Source of the DNA: Ardenticatenaceae bacterium
GTDB lineage: Bacteria > Chloroflexota > Anaerolineae > Promineifilales > Promineifilaceae
Direction of reading: 5' to 3'
Assembly: GCA_020634435.1 (NCBI GenBank)
Contig: JACKBS010000009.1
Location: 62,001-126,000, forward strand
Length of the DNA stretch: 64,000 nt
Translations under genes and position numbers: made by a program
Notes under the pieces: model-generated
The model's input: only the letters and a program-made list of their open reading frames with translations
The model's database searches: none
Told to the model about the DNA's origin: nothing
Shown here: positions 44,862 through 53,982 of the stretch, in pieces
Position numbering within the stretch: position 1 is the first letter of the stretch
Layout of the letters: every line of letters begins with the position of its first letter

Positions 44862-44940
44862 GGCGGGATGCTTCGGAAGACCTCAGCATGACAAGCAACC
44901 TTGAACTGTCATTCTGAACGAAGTGAAGAATCCTGAAATG
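44862..44940. repeat. dispersed GATGCTTCGGAAG/TGTCATTCTGAACGAAG repeat block, copy 2
   Basis: Shares GCGGGCGGGATGCTTCGGAAG, CAGCATGACA and TGTCATTCTGA(A/G)CGAAG with 48461-48565. It fills part of the 380-base gap 44778-45158, which has no convincing gene. Confidence 0.7.
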
Positions 44941-45158
44941 TTCCAGTGGCAAGACCTTTACCGGAGCCAAGGCTTCGTCGATTTTTAGGCGGTTGTTATG
45001 TAAATTCATTTTGGCCACAACTATCTGGAATGCAGGTCAGTACGGCTCGGGCGTACCATCCTCCAGAGCATAGGAACGGGATAAACCACCTGCGCCAATC
45101 GCCCCATCCCGCTATAATCCTGCCAACTCAGAAAAAGGACCTTTGCGTTAAAACTTTT

Positions 45159-46715
45159 GTGAAGAATCGAAGCTATTTGTTCATGACGGTTTTTGTGGCG
45201 GGGATGAGTACCCTGGCCATTGAATTTACCACCAGCCGGATGCTGCAAACCGTCTATGGCACCTCCAACATCGTCTGGGCCAATGTGATTGGCCTGGTGC
45301 TGCTCTTTTTGACGGTCGGTTATTTCATCGGCGGGCGGCTGGCAGATAAACGGCCGTATCCCCAAACCTTCTACGCGCTCGTGGCCTGGGCCGGGTTTAG
45401 CAGCGTGTTTTTCCTCTTATTGACGAGCGTTTTGTTGAAAACGGCCGCTTCGGCCATGGCGGCGGTGAATGTGGGGGCGATTGCCAGTTCGCTGGTAGGC
45501 GTCATCTTTGCCCTGGCTGTGCCGGTGACGCTGCTGGGCTGCATCTCTCCCTTTGCCATCCGGTTGGCGGTGCAAAATGTAGCAGAGGCGGGGCGGATAA
45601 GCGGCCGTATCTATGCCATCTCCACCTGGGGCAGTTTGCTGGGCACCTATCTGCCCGTGCTGCTGGTCATCCCCCTGGCTGGGTCGCGGCTGACGGCGCT
45701 GCTTTTTGGCGGGATTTTGCTGCTGGTTGGATTAGGTGGCCTGTGGTTAACCGGCTCTCGCAGCCGGATCGCGGCCTTGCTGTTGCCCATTGTGCTGCTG
45801 CCCGTAGCCCTAGCCTGGACCTCTGGCGGCATCAAGGCATACGACGGACAAATCTTCGAGACCGAATCAGCTTACAACTACATCCAGGTGGTGCGGCAGG
45901 GCGATTGCAACTACCTGCTGCTGAACGAGGGGCAGGCGTACCATTCGTTTTATTGCGACGGCGGTGCCGTGCCGCGTGTGTCGGTGTGGAGCATTATGCT
46001 GGCTGCGCCGTACTTCAATGCCGCACCCGTCAAAATTGAGCGCATGGCGGTGATTGGGTTGGCGGCGGGGACGATTCCCAAGCAGTACACGCGCGTTTTT
46101 GGTCAGAGCTTGCCCATCGACGGGATTGAGCTGGATGGCGCAATTGTGCAGGCAGGGATCGATTATTTTGCCCTGACGGACCCGAACATTAATCTAATTG
46201 TGGGTGACGGCCGTTACGAACTCAACCAGCTCGATCATCGCTACGACGTCATCACCATCGACGCGTACAAAGTGCCGTACATCCCCTGGCACCTCACCAC
46301 GCAGGAATTTTTTGAGGAAGTGCGCGACCATCTGACCGAAACTGGCGTGGTGGCGATGAATGTGGGTCGTGCCCCGGAAGATCGCAGCCTGATTGATGCG
46401 ATGACGGCGACGCTGCAAACCGTTTATCCGACAGTTCATGCCATCGACGTGCCCGGTTCGCTAAACACAATTCTAGTGGCCACTGTGCAGCCCACCACGC
46501 CGCAAAATTTGCAGCAAAATTTGGCCCAGCTGGATGAATCGGTGGACCCTTTGTTGCGGGCGGCTTTGGAAACGGCCGTAAATAACCAAGTCCCCCTCAG
46601 CCCCAGCGCCGTCATTTTTACCGACGAACGCGCTCCGGTAGAGACAATCATCGACAGCCTGGTACTGCGCTATCTGCTGCAAGAAGGTGTAGGTGGATTG
46701 CCCGGTGTGCAGTAA
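45159..46715 (+). CDS. membrane-fused spermidine synthase-like protein
   Basis: About 518 residues from the GTG at 45159; ATG at 45183 is the alternative, and a longer frame to 44946 enters repeat DNA and is unlikely. The N-terminal half has about seven helices beginning TVFVAGMSTLAIEFTTSRMLQ, the known pattern of this fused family. The C-terminal half is a Rossmann fold like polyamine synthases (MAVIGLAAGTIPKQY, IDGIELDGAIVQAG, DVITIDAYKVPYIPWHL). Normal spermidine synthase residues for decarboxylated SAM are not obvious, so the product is unknown. The stop codon TAA is in a TAATCGGTGAACCG repeat. Confidence 0.75.
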   Translation: MKNRSYLFMTVFVAGMSTLAIEFTTSRMLQTVYGTSNIVWANVIGLVLLFLTVGYFIGGRLADKRPYPQTFYALVAWAGFSSVFFLLLTSVLLKTAASAMAAVNVGAIASSLVGVIFALAVPVTLLGCISPFAIRLAVQNVAEAGRISGRIYAISTWGSLLGTYLPVLLVIPLAGSRLTALLFGGILLLVGLGGLWLTGSRSRIAALLLPIVLLPVALAWTSGGIKAYDGQIFETESAYNYIQVVRQGDCNYLLLNEGQAYHSFYCDGGAVPRVSVWSIMLAAPYFNAAPVKIERMAVIGLAAGTIPKQYTRVFGQSLPIDGIELDGAIVQAGIDYFALTDPNINLIVGDGRYELNQLDHRYDVITIDAYKVPYIPWHLTTQEFFEEVRDHLTETGVVAMNVGRAPEDRSLIDAMTATLQTVYPTVHAIDVPGSLNTILVATVQPTTPQNLQQNLAQLDESVDPLLRAALETAVNNQVPLSPSAVIFTDERAPVETIIDSLVLRYLLQEGVGGLPGVQ

Positions 46716-46756
46716 TCGGTGAACCGTTATCGGTAACCGGTAATCGGCAAAAAACA
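46713..46756. repeat. TAATCGGTGAACCGTTATCGG repeat at gene end
   Basis: Units ATCGGTGA, ACCGTT, ATCGGTA, ACCGGTA, ATCGGC in tandem; the first TAA is the stop of the preceding gene. Confidence 0.75.
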
Positions 46757-46803
46757 CCGCAATTTAGCCTGGGGCTTCAGCCCCCGGTATAAGGAAGAGA
46801 AAG

Positions 46804-47490
46804 TTGGAAAACAAAACAATCATAAACATCATCAAATGGATTATCATCATCGCCATGCCCTTTTTTCTGGGGCTGGGGATGATTCGGGCAGTCATCGCCT
46901 GGGATTATCCGGCCTTTGAGTATCAGCGGATTGAGCGCGACCAGTTTGGCTTTGCGCCCGAGGAGCGTCTGTTTTATGCTCACGCCACGCTGGATTATTT
47001 GCAACGGTCCGAGCCATCCGCTGAGGTGATTTACCTGCTGGAAGATCTGCGCCTGCCCGATTCTGACCAGCCGCTGTATAACGAAGCCGAGATTAGCCAC
47101 ATGGTCGATGTGAAGAATTTGACGGACGCGATTCGCAACATTTGGTGGATTACGGCCGTTCTCATCGTTGCTGGTCTGGGGTATTTGCTCAGCCAACCGG
47201 CGCTGCGCTCGGTGGGCTACCGCGCCATTTACCAGGGTGGCTGGGCCACCGTCATTATTTTGGCAGCGATTGCTTTGTTTATCGGTGTAGGTTGGAGCAT
47301 TTTCTTTGTGCAGTTTCACGAGCTGCTTTTCCCGCCGGGAACGTGGACATTTCGCTACAGCGACTCGCTCATTCGCCTCTTCCCAGAGCAGTTCTGGTTT
47401 GACATTGGCGTCATCATGAGCGGTGGGGCGCTGCTGCTGGGCGTGATTGTGACAGGGCTGGGGTATTGGTTGGTGAAAAAGATGGGGTAA
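46804..47490 (+). CDS. DUF1461 membrane protein (Lit-like)
   Basis: 228 residues, five hydrophobic segments including the first (IIIIAMPFFLGLGMIRAVIAW) and the last (IMSGGALLLGVIVTGLGYWL). Conserved features are the long loop with HATLDYLQRS...YNEAEISHMVDVKNL and the segment FVQFHELLFPPGTWTF. In Firmicutes the same family includes Lit, which moves an acyl chain within lipoproteins. That function here is possible but untested. The start appears to be TTG with AGGAAGAGA upstream. The stop overlaps an AATTAC repeat. Confidence 0.65.
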   Translation: MENKTIINIIKWIIIIAMPFFLGLGMIRAVIAWDYPAFEYQRIERDQFGFAPEERLFYAHATLDYLQRSEPSAEVIYLLEDLRLPDSDQPLYNEAEISHMVDVKNLTDAIRNIWWITAVLIVAGLGYLLSQPALRSVGYRAIYQGGWATVIILAAIALFIGVGWSIFFVQFHELLFPPGTWTFRYSDSLIRLFPEQFWFDIGVIMSGGALLLGVIVTGLGYWLVKKMG

Positions 47491-47536
47491 TTCAGTAATT
47501 AGGTAATTTTTCGCAATTACTCAATTACCCAATTAC
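47490..47536. repeat. AATTAC short-period inverted repeat between genes
   Basis: Units GTAATTAG/GTAATT on the left and CAATTACT/CAATTACC on the right form a hairpin right after the DUF1461 stop. Confidence 0.8.
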
Positions 47537-47549
47537 ATTGAGGATTATC

Positions 47550-48398
47550 ATGAAATACGTTGTCATTACAGGAGCATCAACGGGCATTGGCTACGATGCT
47601 GCGCGTTATTTAATTGAGAAAGGTTTTCATGTATTCGGCAGCGTGCGTAAGCAGGCAGACGCCGACCGGGTGCAAAACGAATTAGGTGAGCGGTTCACTC
47701 CGCTGTTGTTTGATGTGACAGATGGGGCGGCGATAGAAACGGCCGTAACTCAAGTTAGCGAAATGGTTGGCAGCAACGGTCTGGCCGGGTTGGTCAACAA
47801 TGCCGGTATCGCCGTGGCCGGGCCGCTGATGTATCTGCCGTTGGACGAGATGCGCTGGCAGCTAGAAGTAAACGTCCTGGGCCAGTTGGCGGTGACCCAA
47901 AAATTTCTGCCGCTGTTGGGCGCTGTGCCCAACGCGCCACATCCGCCAGGGCGCATTGTCAACATCAGTTCCGTGAGCGGCAAGGTGGTTTACCCGTTCA
48001 TGGGGCCGTATGCCGCCTCCAAACATGCCATCGAAGCAATTTCTGATGCGCTGCGGCGCGAGCTGCTGATCTTCGGTATCGACGTGATTGTTATTGGTCC
48101 CGGTTCGGTGAAGACGCCGATTTGGGACAAAGCGCAGGAGTTGGATACGGAGCTGTACAGCCACACGCCTTACAAGACCATCATGGAAGGGATGAAGAAG
48201 GTATTTGTTGGCCAGGGCCGGTCGGGCATTCCCGTAGAAGAGGTAAGCAAGGTGATTTTTGAGGCGCTGACCAAAGAAAAACCGAAGGCCCGTTACGCCC
48301 TTGCCCGAAAAATATTCTCCGGTTGGTTGCTGCCGCGTTACCTGCCCGCGCGCATGTTTGATAACGTGGTGGCTAAACGATTGGGCATTCCGCGGTAG
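47550..48398 (+). CDS. short-chain dehydrogenase/reductase
   Basis: 282 residues from the ATG at 47550, which has GAGGA upstream (a TTG at 47538 is the longer choice). Cofactor motif TGASTGIG, then NNAG, catalytic Ser in NISSVSGKV and YAASKHA (Tyr-x3-Lys). The layout is classical SDR, with a long C-terminal part (SHTPYKTIMEGMKKVFVGQ) like retinol-type or 17-beta-HSD-like enzymes. It reduces or oxidises an unknown carbonyl substrate with NAD(P). Confidence 0.9.
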   Translation: MKYVVITGASTGIGYDAARYLIEKGFHVFGSVRKQADADRVQNELGERFTPLLFDVTDGAAIETAVTQVSEMVGSNGLAGLVNNAGIAVAGPLMYLPLDEMRWQLEVNVLGQLAVTQKFLPLLGAVPNAPHPPGRIVNISSVSGKVVYPFMGPYAASKHAIEAISDALRRELLIFGIDVIVIGPGSVKTPIWDKAQELDTELYSHTPYKTIMEGMKKVFVGQGRSGIPVEEVSKVIFEALTKEKPKARYALARKIFSGWLLPRYLPARMFDNVVAKRLGIPR

Positions 48399-48460
48399 CC
48401 GGTCTGAAAAGTTTCACCTGCAAGAAGTTTGTCTTAACAAGGGTTCTTTGGCTTCCCAAG

Positions 48461-48565
48461 CGGGCGGGATGCTTCGGAAGATACTTCGGAAGCCTCAGCA
48501 CAAGCTCTCAGCATGACAACTGAACTTGAATTGTCATTCTGAGCGAAGCGAAGAATCCCGCAAGG
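48461..48565. repeat. dispersed GATGCTTCGGAAG/TGTCATTCTGAGCGAAG repeat block, copy 3
   Basis: Contains GCGGGCGGGATGCTTCGGAAG, a second GATACTTCGGAAG, CAGCATGACA and TGTCATTCTGAGCGAAGCG. It fills most of the 240-base space between two convergent genes. Confidence 0.7.
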
Positions 48566-48640
48566 ATCAAATGGCAAGCGTCATACCTGAAGCGGGGTCT
48601 TGTTACTTCTCAAGACGGGGAGGAGCCTCAGCGTGATTAG

Positions 48641-49036
48641 CTAACTTTGCAAGGGGCCACTGTGCAGACGCGGCATGACTGACGTCAGGCGGCTGGAGAG
48701 GTCGCGCAGTTGGGTAAAGCTGATTGGCTTTTGCAACACAAAATCGGCCACTTCGCGGAGTTCCTCGCCGCGGCGCGTGTCGGCCGTAGCCAAAATGACC
48801 AACGTTTGGGCCAGGTGGGGCAGCTGGCGCACTTCTTCTAGCAAGCGATCGCCATTGTAATGCGGCAGGTGAATGTCTAGCAGCAGTAAATCGGGGGTTT
48901 CGGTGGCCAGGTGCTGCCGGGCAGATTGGCCGTTATCCAGAACCTCTGTTTGGTATCCGGCGGCAGTCAGGGCCATCGAAAAAATCTCAGCCAGTTCGGG
49001 TGTGTCTTCAACGATGAGTGCGTGTGGTGTTTTCAT
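48641..49036 (-). CDS. single-domain response regulator (receiver only)
   Basis: 131 residues. The receiver pocket is EDT (the second acid is replaced by Asp-Thr), with the phospho-acceptor Asp in DLLLLDIHLPHYNGDRLL, ATAD for the Thr site and the Lys in LQKPISFTQL. There is no output domain. It is the third stand-alone receiver in the window and is more diverged than the other two. Confidence 0.88.
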   Translation of the reverse strand: MKTPHALIVEDTPELAEIFSMALTAAGYQTEVLDNGQSARQHLATETPDLLLLDIHLPHYNGDRLLEEVRQLPHLAQTLVILATADTRRGEELREVADFVLQKPISFTQLRDLSSRLTSVMPRLHSGPLQS

Positions 49037-49089
49037 CCCAATTCTCTTCCTGGTGATCTGTAAAAAGTTCGTAACTATTCAGGTTCTAG

Positions 49090-49154
49090 AGGTGCGACGC
49101 ACTTTCTGTGGCGAATTTTGTTGCATTTCACACTGGAGCAAGTGCGTCGCACCT
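49090..49154. repeat. hairpin repeat AGGTGCGACGCACTT
   Basis: AGGTGCGACGCACTT (49090-49104) pairs perfectly with 49140-49154. It lies in the gap between two minus-strand genes. Confidence 0.88.
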
Positions 49155-49218
49155 GTATAGATACAAAAGTTCTATCATTCAGACACGAGGATTGTGATTG
49201 GGTCACATTTTGTAGGGT

Positions 49219-50811
49219 TTAGGCAACGGCCGTTGCCCCCCCACGCCGATTATCACCCGCCGCTACAAGACGGCCGTCTTCCGTCCGCGAAACACTGTGA
49301 GCCCCACCAAAATAAATGCTGCGCGTTGGCCAGCGGTTTACCTGATACCCCATCGCTTCTAACTGGTCCACGGCCGCTGGATCAAAACCCGCTTCGCATT
49401 GCAATGCGCCGTCTTCTACATGCACTCGCGCCGTGTTCACGGCATCATTGAGCGTCATGCGGTAGTCCAGCAAATTGCTTAGCGCCTGCATAATGGCGCT
49501 GCGGATGCGAATACTGCCGCCGCTGCCCACCACCAGCCGCGTTTTGCCATTTTTGAGCACAATCACCGGAGTCATCATGGTGGGAATGCGCTGCCCGGCG
49601 GGGCGGCTGTGGAAGCCGTTGGGGTGCAAATCAGCCTCGCCCATCATGTTGTTGGGAATGTAGCCAGTGCCCGGCACCACATACCCGGCCGATTCGCCCG
49701 CCGTGGTGGTGAGGCTCACCGCCAGCCCGTCGCCATCCACCACGCTGAGGTGGCTGGTGTTGTTGGGCGCAGGTGGTTCAGCGACATAGGGGGACGCTTG
49801 TTGCCGGTCGAGCGCGGTTTGAATCTCGTCGAGGTACGGCCGTACAAACCCATCATCCAAAAATTTGGCAATGGCTTCCGCCGCGGGCAGCGTATCACAC
49901 CACTCATCCCAAAACGGCCGTGCCCGGTTGGTAGCCACCATGATTTCGTATAGAAGCTGCAAATGGGCGGCAGAACTGTGCGGTCGCTGCTGCATATCAA
50001 AGTGGGACAGCAGCTTGAGGGTAAAGGCGGTGAGTACGCCACCCGTAGAGCTGGGCGGCGGCAGCAGCAGCTCAAATTCGCGGTAGGGCAGGCGGATGGA
50101 GGGCAGTTTGTACACCTGGTAGCTTAACAGATCGTCGCTGGTGAGCAGGCCGCCATTTTCTGCCTGGTCGCGCAGCAGCGCCTGCGCCAATGCGCCGGTT
50201 TGGGCGAAGGTGGCTCCTTCACGGGCCAGTGTTTGCAGCGTGTCGTACAGATCGGGCAAGTAAAAGTGATCACCACCTTGAATCATACGGCCGTCTTGCA
50301 TAAAAACAGCGCGCATGCCAGCGGTGTGGGTGTACAGGGGTTGCAGCAGGGTGCAGGTGTCGGCCTGGAATTTTGCCAGCGGCAGACCCTCTTTGGCCAG
50401 TTTGAAGGCGGGTTCGAGGAGTTGTTGGAGGGGAAGACGGCCGTAATCCGCCGCCATCTGGCACAGCCCAGCAATGTTGCCCGGCACGGCTACCGAGGCG
50501 CGTCCCAGGTAAAAATCTTGCGTGGTGGCCCCAAAATCAATCGTGACCTGTTGAAAATCGAGGGTGGCGGGCGGACGGCCGTTCTGGCCGGGCGTGTTGC
50601 TGAAAAAATCATAGACCAGGGAGTGGCCGCTTTGGGGATCGTACAGGTGGGCAATGCCGCTGCCACCTAAATGAACCACGCCAATTTCGGCAATAAATGA
50701 GGCAAACGCGGCGGCAACGGCCGCATCGACCGCATTGCCCCCTGCCTGCAAAATTTGTTGTCCCGCAGCAGCGGTGGCGGGGTCCCCGGCAGCAATCACT
50801 CCTCGCATCAA
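49219..50811 (-). CDS. ggt: gamma-glutamyltransferase
   Basis: 530 residues, the length of the autoprocessed family. The nucleophile Thr is in NNTSHLSVVDGDG, which should become the N-terminus of the small subunit after self-cleavage. Other family parts are AVDAAVAAAFA, VVGSGGSIRI-type (RLVVGSGGSIRIRSAIMQAL) and NPRVHVEDG-like (NTARVHVEDG). It cleaves glutathione and gamma-glutamyl amides. No clear signal peptide is seen, so a cytoplasmic or unconventional location is possible. The gene is alone on its strand. Confidence 0.92.
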   Translation of the reverse strand: MMRGVIAAGDPATAAAGQQILQAGGNAVDAAVAAAFASFIAEIGVVHLGGSGIAHLYDPQSGHSLVYDFFSNTPGQNGRPPATLDFQQVTIDFGATTQDFYLGRASVAVPGNIAGLCQMAADYGRLPLQQLLEPAFKLAKEGLPLAKFQADTCTLLQPLYTHTAGMRAVFMQDGRMIQGGDHFYLPDLYDTLQTLAREGATFAQTGALAQALLRDQAENGGLLTSDDLLSYQVYKLPSIRLPYREFELLLPPPSSTGGVLTAFTLKLLSHFDMQQRPHSSAAHLQLLYEIMVATNRARPFWDEWCDTLPAAEAIAKFLDDGFVRPYLDEIQTALDRQQASPYVAEPPAPNNTSHLSVVDGDGLAVSLTTTAGESAGYVVPGTGYIPNNMMGEADLHPNGFHSRPAGQRIPTMMTPVIVLKNGKTRLVVGSGGSIRIRSAIMQALSNLLDYRMTLNDAVNTARVHVEDGALQCEAGFDPAAVDQLEAMGYQVNRWPTRSIYFGGAHSVSRTEDGRLVAAGDNRRGGATAVA

Positions 50812-50836
50812 TTTACTCCATTTGTGGTGGTGGCTA

Positions 50837-50890
50837 TTTTCCCGGAAACTGCCTTACTGGGTACACGCGTTAAAGTAGTTTCCGGGAAAA
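50837..50890. repeat. hairpin repeat TTTTCCCGGAAACT
   Basis: TTTTCCCGGAAACT (50837-50850) pairs perfectly with 50877-50890, between the ggt gene and the M20 peptidase gene that diverges from it. Confidence 0.88.
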
Positions 50891-51021
50891 TTGGTACAAG
50901 TTTACCTGATTCTTTTCTTTGTGTCTTTGTATAAAAATCGCTCAGATTGGCGTTGCCAATTCGCCTAAAATCAGTGAACGTGATAGAAAAACGACACAAT
51001 TAATCATTCAAGGAAGGTCGC

Positions 51022-52275
51022 ATGAATCGCAACAGTTTTGCCTCCATTTTGCAAGAACATTTCACCATGAATTTGCCGGAGTACCTGGCCACACTGCGGC
51101 AAATGGTGGAAATCAACAGCTTCACGGCCTACGCGCCGGGCGTTAATGAGCTAGGCCAGCTAACGGCGAAATTGTTTGCCAAGCTGGGCTTTGAAGCCGA
51201 ATTTGTCCAGTCGGCTATTTCCCGCTATGGCCAACATTTGGTGCTAACGAGAAACGGCCGTACCAACAAAACTATCGGTCTGGTATCGCATCTGGATACC
51301 GTTTTCCCCGCTGAGGAAGAGGAACGCAACGATTTTCATTGGCGCGAGGCTGGCGAGCGTATTTACGGCCCCGGCACGGTGGACATCAAAGGTGGCACTG
51401 TGCTCATCTACATGATGCTGGATGCCTTGAGCCGTTATGCCCCTGAGCACTTTGAAGCGATCAACTGGGTGATCCTCATTGATGCTGCCGAAGAAGCTGA
51501 AGCCGAAGATTTTGGCCAGCTGTGCATCGACCGGCTGGAAGGACTAAATACGCTAGCCTGCCTTATTTTTGAGGGTGGCAGCAAGGTGGATGATACCTAC
51601 CAGATTGTGGTGGCCCGAAAGGGCATGGCTGTATTCCAGGTAAAAACCGAAGGGCGCTCGTCCCACGCGGGTAGCTACCACGCCAATGGGGCCAATGCTC
51701 TGGTGCAGATGGCTCACACCATCCTCAAATTGGCGGCTATGACCGATTACAGCCGCGATGTGACGGTGAACGTGGGCACGGTGCGCGGCGGCGTGGTCAC
51801 CAACCGGGTGCCGCATGAGGCCGAAGCGTGGCTGGAAATGCGCACGTTTAAGCCAGATGTTTATATGGAGACAATTGATAAAGTTTTGGCGCAAAATGGC
51901 GATGTGGATGTGGTTAGCTCCGCCGATGGGTACAGCTGTTCGGTAGTGGTAGACCTCTACCGCAAAACGCCGCCCTGGGACCGTAACGAAGCCACGGATC
52001 ATCTGTTTGCGGTGTGGCGGCAGGCGGGTGAGGCGCTCGGTTTCACGATATTGCCTGAGGAGCGCGGTGGTTTGAGCGATGGCAATCATTTTTGGCAGCG
52101 GATTCCCTCGCTGGATGGCTTGGGGCCGTCGGGGGGTAACGCGCATTGCTCGGAGCGCAGCGAGGATGGCAGCAAGGACCAGGAATTTGTTTTGGTTAGC
52201 TCCTTTGTGCCCAAAGCCACCCTGAACACGATGGCCGTGCTGCAACTCATTGGCGCGTTTGACGAGTCTGCTTAA
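51022..52275 (+). CDS. M20-family metallopeptidase
   Basis: 417 residues. Zinc ligands are in SHLDTVFP, VDIKGG, AAEEAEAED and the late GGNAHC. The dimerisation domain starts ARKGMAVFQVKTEGRSSHAG. It resembles the carboxypeptidase/acetylornithine deacetylase branch and should remove an amino acid or acyl group from a small substrate. AAGGAAGG upstream supports the ATG at 51022. Its stop overlaps the ATG of the next gene (TAATG), indicating translational coupling in a three-gene operon. Confidence 0.88.
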   Translation: MNRNSFASILQEHFTMNLPEYLATLRQMVEINSFTAYAPGVNELGQLTAKLFAKLGFEAEFVQSAISRYGQHLVLTRNGRTNKTIGLVSHLDTVFPAEEEERNDFHWREAGERIYGPGTVDIKGGTVLIYMMLDALSRYAPEHFEAINWVILIDAAEEAEAEDFGQLCIDRLEGLNTLACLIFEGGSKVDDTYQIVVARKGMAVFQVKTEGRSSHAGSYHANGANALVQMAHTILKLAAMTDYSRDVTVNVGTVRGGVVTNRVPHEAEAWLEMRTFKPDVYMETIDKVLAQNGDVDVVSSADGYSCSVVVDLYRKTPPWDRNEATDHLFAVWRQAGEALGFTILPEERGGLSDGNHFWQRIPSLDGLGPSGGNAHCSERSEDGSKDQEFVLVSSFVPKATLNTMAVLQLIGAFDESA

Positions 52276-53204
52276 TGGCATCTGGTAGCGGCACGCGCAG
52301 GAGGGTCAAACCTGTGGGTTGGGTGGTGGCTTTTTTGGTAGTGGCGGTGGGAACGGCCGTATGGTTCATCAACCAGCGGGTAGCGCAAAGCGCCACTGAA
52401 CTGATGGCTCCCCCGCGCAGCCTGCCCAGCCAAACGCCTGCCGATTTTGGGGTCACGGCCGAAACGGTGCGCATTCCGGTAGATGGCATTGAGTTGGTCG
52501 CCTGGTTCTTGCCGCCTGATCCAGAAGCGGTTGGTGCAACCCTGATTTATGCCCATGGCTTTGCTGGCAACCGGGGCGTGATGTTGGAAACGGCCGTGCG
52601 CTTGCATGAGTTGGGCTATGGCGCACTGCTGCTGGATTTGCGCAATCACGGCGAAAGCGGCGCTGCCCTCACCACCTGGGGCTACACCGAAGCCGACGAC
52701 ATCGTGGCCGCGTACAATTATTTGCTGACGCGCCCAGAAGTGAACCCGGCGCGAATTGGTCTGCTGGGCAAGTCCATGGGTGGCGCCGCAGCAGCCAGGG
52801 CGGCGGCCCAATTGCCCGAGCTGGGTGTGCTGATGTTGGAAAGCACCTACAGCAGTTTTGAAGGCAATCTGCCCAATATTCTGCCCAGCGTGGTACACCA
52901 GCCCGCCTACCTTGCCTCGTTGGTGCTGCGCCGTATGTCATCCGTTAGCCAGCAACCGCTGGCCGACATTCGGGCAGTGGATACGGTGCGCGAACTGAAC
53001 GTGCCGCTGCTGGTGCTGCACGGCGAGCGTGACCAATTGGTGCCGTTGGCTCAGGCGCAGGCCGTTTTTGCCGCGGCCAACGAACCCAAGCAAATGGTTG
53101 TTCTTCCCGGTGCCGGGCATCTCAATACGTTTGCGGTGGACCCGGCGGCTTACACGGAGCATTTGCGCCGCTTTTTGGCTGAATATTTGCAAGGAGAAGG
53201 ATGA
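52275..53204 (+). CDS. alpha/beta-hydrolase, membrane-anchored
   Basis: 309 residues. One N-terminal helix (VGWVVAFLVVAVGTAVWFI) probably anchors it to the membrane. The hydrolase fold has YAHGFAGNRGV (oxyanion), the nucleophile Ser in GLLGKSMGGAAAA, Asp in LLVLHGERDQLVP and His in LPGAGHLN. It looks like the BAAT/YqiA-type or family S9-like serine hydrolases; substrate unknown. Translationally coupled to the preceding M20 gene. Confidence 0.85.
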   Translation: MASGSGTRRRVKPVGWVVAFLVVAVGTAVWFINQRVAQSATELMAPPRSLPSQTPADFGVTAETVRIPVDGIELVAWFLPPDPEAVGATLIYAHGFAGNRGVMLETAVRLHELGYGALLLDLRNHGESGAALTTWGYTEADDIVAAYNYLLTRPEVNPARIGLLGKSMGGAAAARAAAQLPELGVLMLESTYSSFEGNLPNILPSVVHQPAYLASLVLRRMSSVSQQPLADIRAVDTVRELNVPLLVLHGERDQLVPLAQAQAVFAAANEPKQMVVLPGAGHLNTFAVDPAAYTEHLRRFLAEYLQGEG

Positions 53205-53207
53205 GCA

Positions 53208-53906
53208 ATGTCTTTTAATCGACTGGGAACGTTGGCGGCTGGGCTGTTGGGGCTGGGTTGGCTAACCGCTGTGGTGGTCAATTTGTTTGTCTGGTTTCCC
53301 ATTATTCAAGACCTGCCGCCTGGTTTTTGGGACGATGGCGATTTGTTTTTCGCGTTTGTGCGTGACAATCGTCTGTCTTGGCAGGCGTTTCATGTGGGCA
53401 CGACGGTGAGCCTATGTGCGGCCGTTTTCCTGGTTGGGTTGTTGGCGGAGCTGGGGCAAGGTGACAGCCGGGCGCGAGCCTTCACCGCCCTGGGCACGAT
53501 TGGGGCAGTGTTTGGCCTGGTGGCCAGCCTGGTAGACCAGCTCGGGACGCCCGTTTTGGCCCGCTTTGCCCTGGGCAACCCGATCTTTGTAAATCAGATT
53601 TGGGGCTACATGGAGCCGATTCGTGATTCTGGCTTCAAGACGGTGAGCTTTGCCTTTATGGGGCTGTGGCTTATCTGGCTGGCGGGGCGGCTCATTTTGC
53701 AGGCGCGTCGCCTGGGGCAGCTTACCCTGGCTGCGGGCATTGCGCTGGTGCTGCTGGCTATCGTTGAGGCGTTGGTGCCGCCGCCGTTGGCCTACACGAT
53801 TGGTGAGACGGGGTATGGTGGTTTTGTGGTGCTGCTCTTCCCAATTTGGGCGTTTTGGCTGGCCAGCTGGTTTTGGCAGCGGGAAGTGGCGGAATTAGGT
53901 AATTGA
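53208..53906 (+). CDS. membrane protein with six predicted helices
   Basis: 232 residues. Six hydrophobic segments are visible, from LAAGLLGLGWLTAVVVNLFVW to VLLFPIWAFWLASWFW. No named family is recognised. AGGAGAAGG before the ATG is a strong ribosome-binding site. The final residues Leu-Gly-Asn and the stop TGA come from an AATTGAGTAATT repeat. Being third in the M20/hydrolase operon, it may work with them. Confidence 0.6.
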   Translation: MSFNRLGTLAAGLLGLGWLTAVVVNLFVWFPIIQDLPPGFWDDGDLFFAFVRDNRLSWQAFHVGTTVSLCAAVFLVGLLAELGQGDSRARAFTALGTIGAVFGLVASLVDQLGTPVLARFALGNPIFVNQIWGYMEPIRDSGFKTVSFAFMGLWLIWLAGRLILQARRLGQLTLAAGIALVLLAIVEALVPPPLAYTIGETGYGGFVVLLFPIWAFWLASWFWQREVAELGN

Positions 53907-53929
53907 GTAATTAGGTAATTGGGTAATTT
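53896..53929. repeat. TAATTGAG short-period repeat at gene end
   Basis: GGTAATTGAGTAATTAGGTAATTGGG units in tandem. It supplies the stop codon of the preceding gene. Confidence 0.78.
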
Positions 53930-53982
53930 GGATGGTAGCCGCAGATTTTATCCACTAAATCGGCGAAATTTTTGATCTTTAG

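Noticed and set aside
44946..45158. Longer N-terminus of the spermidine-synthase-like gene
   Set aside because: This stretch follows repeat DNA, has no ribosome-binding site and does not match the family; the start at 45159 or 45183 is better.
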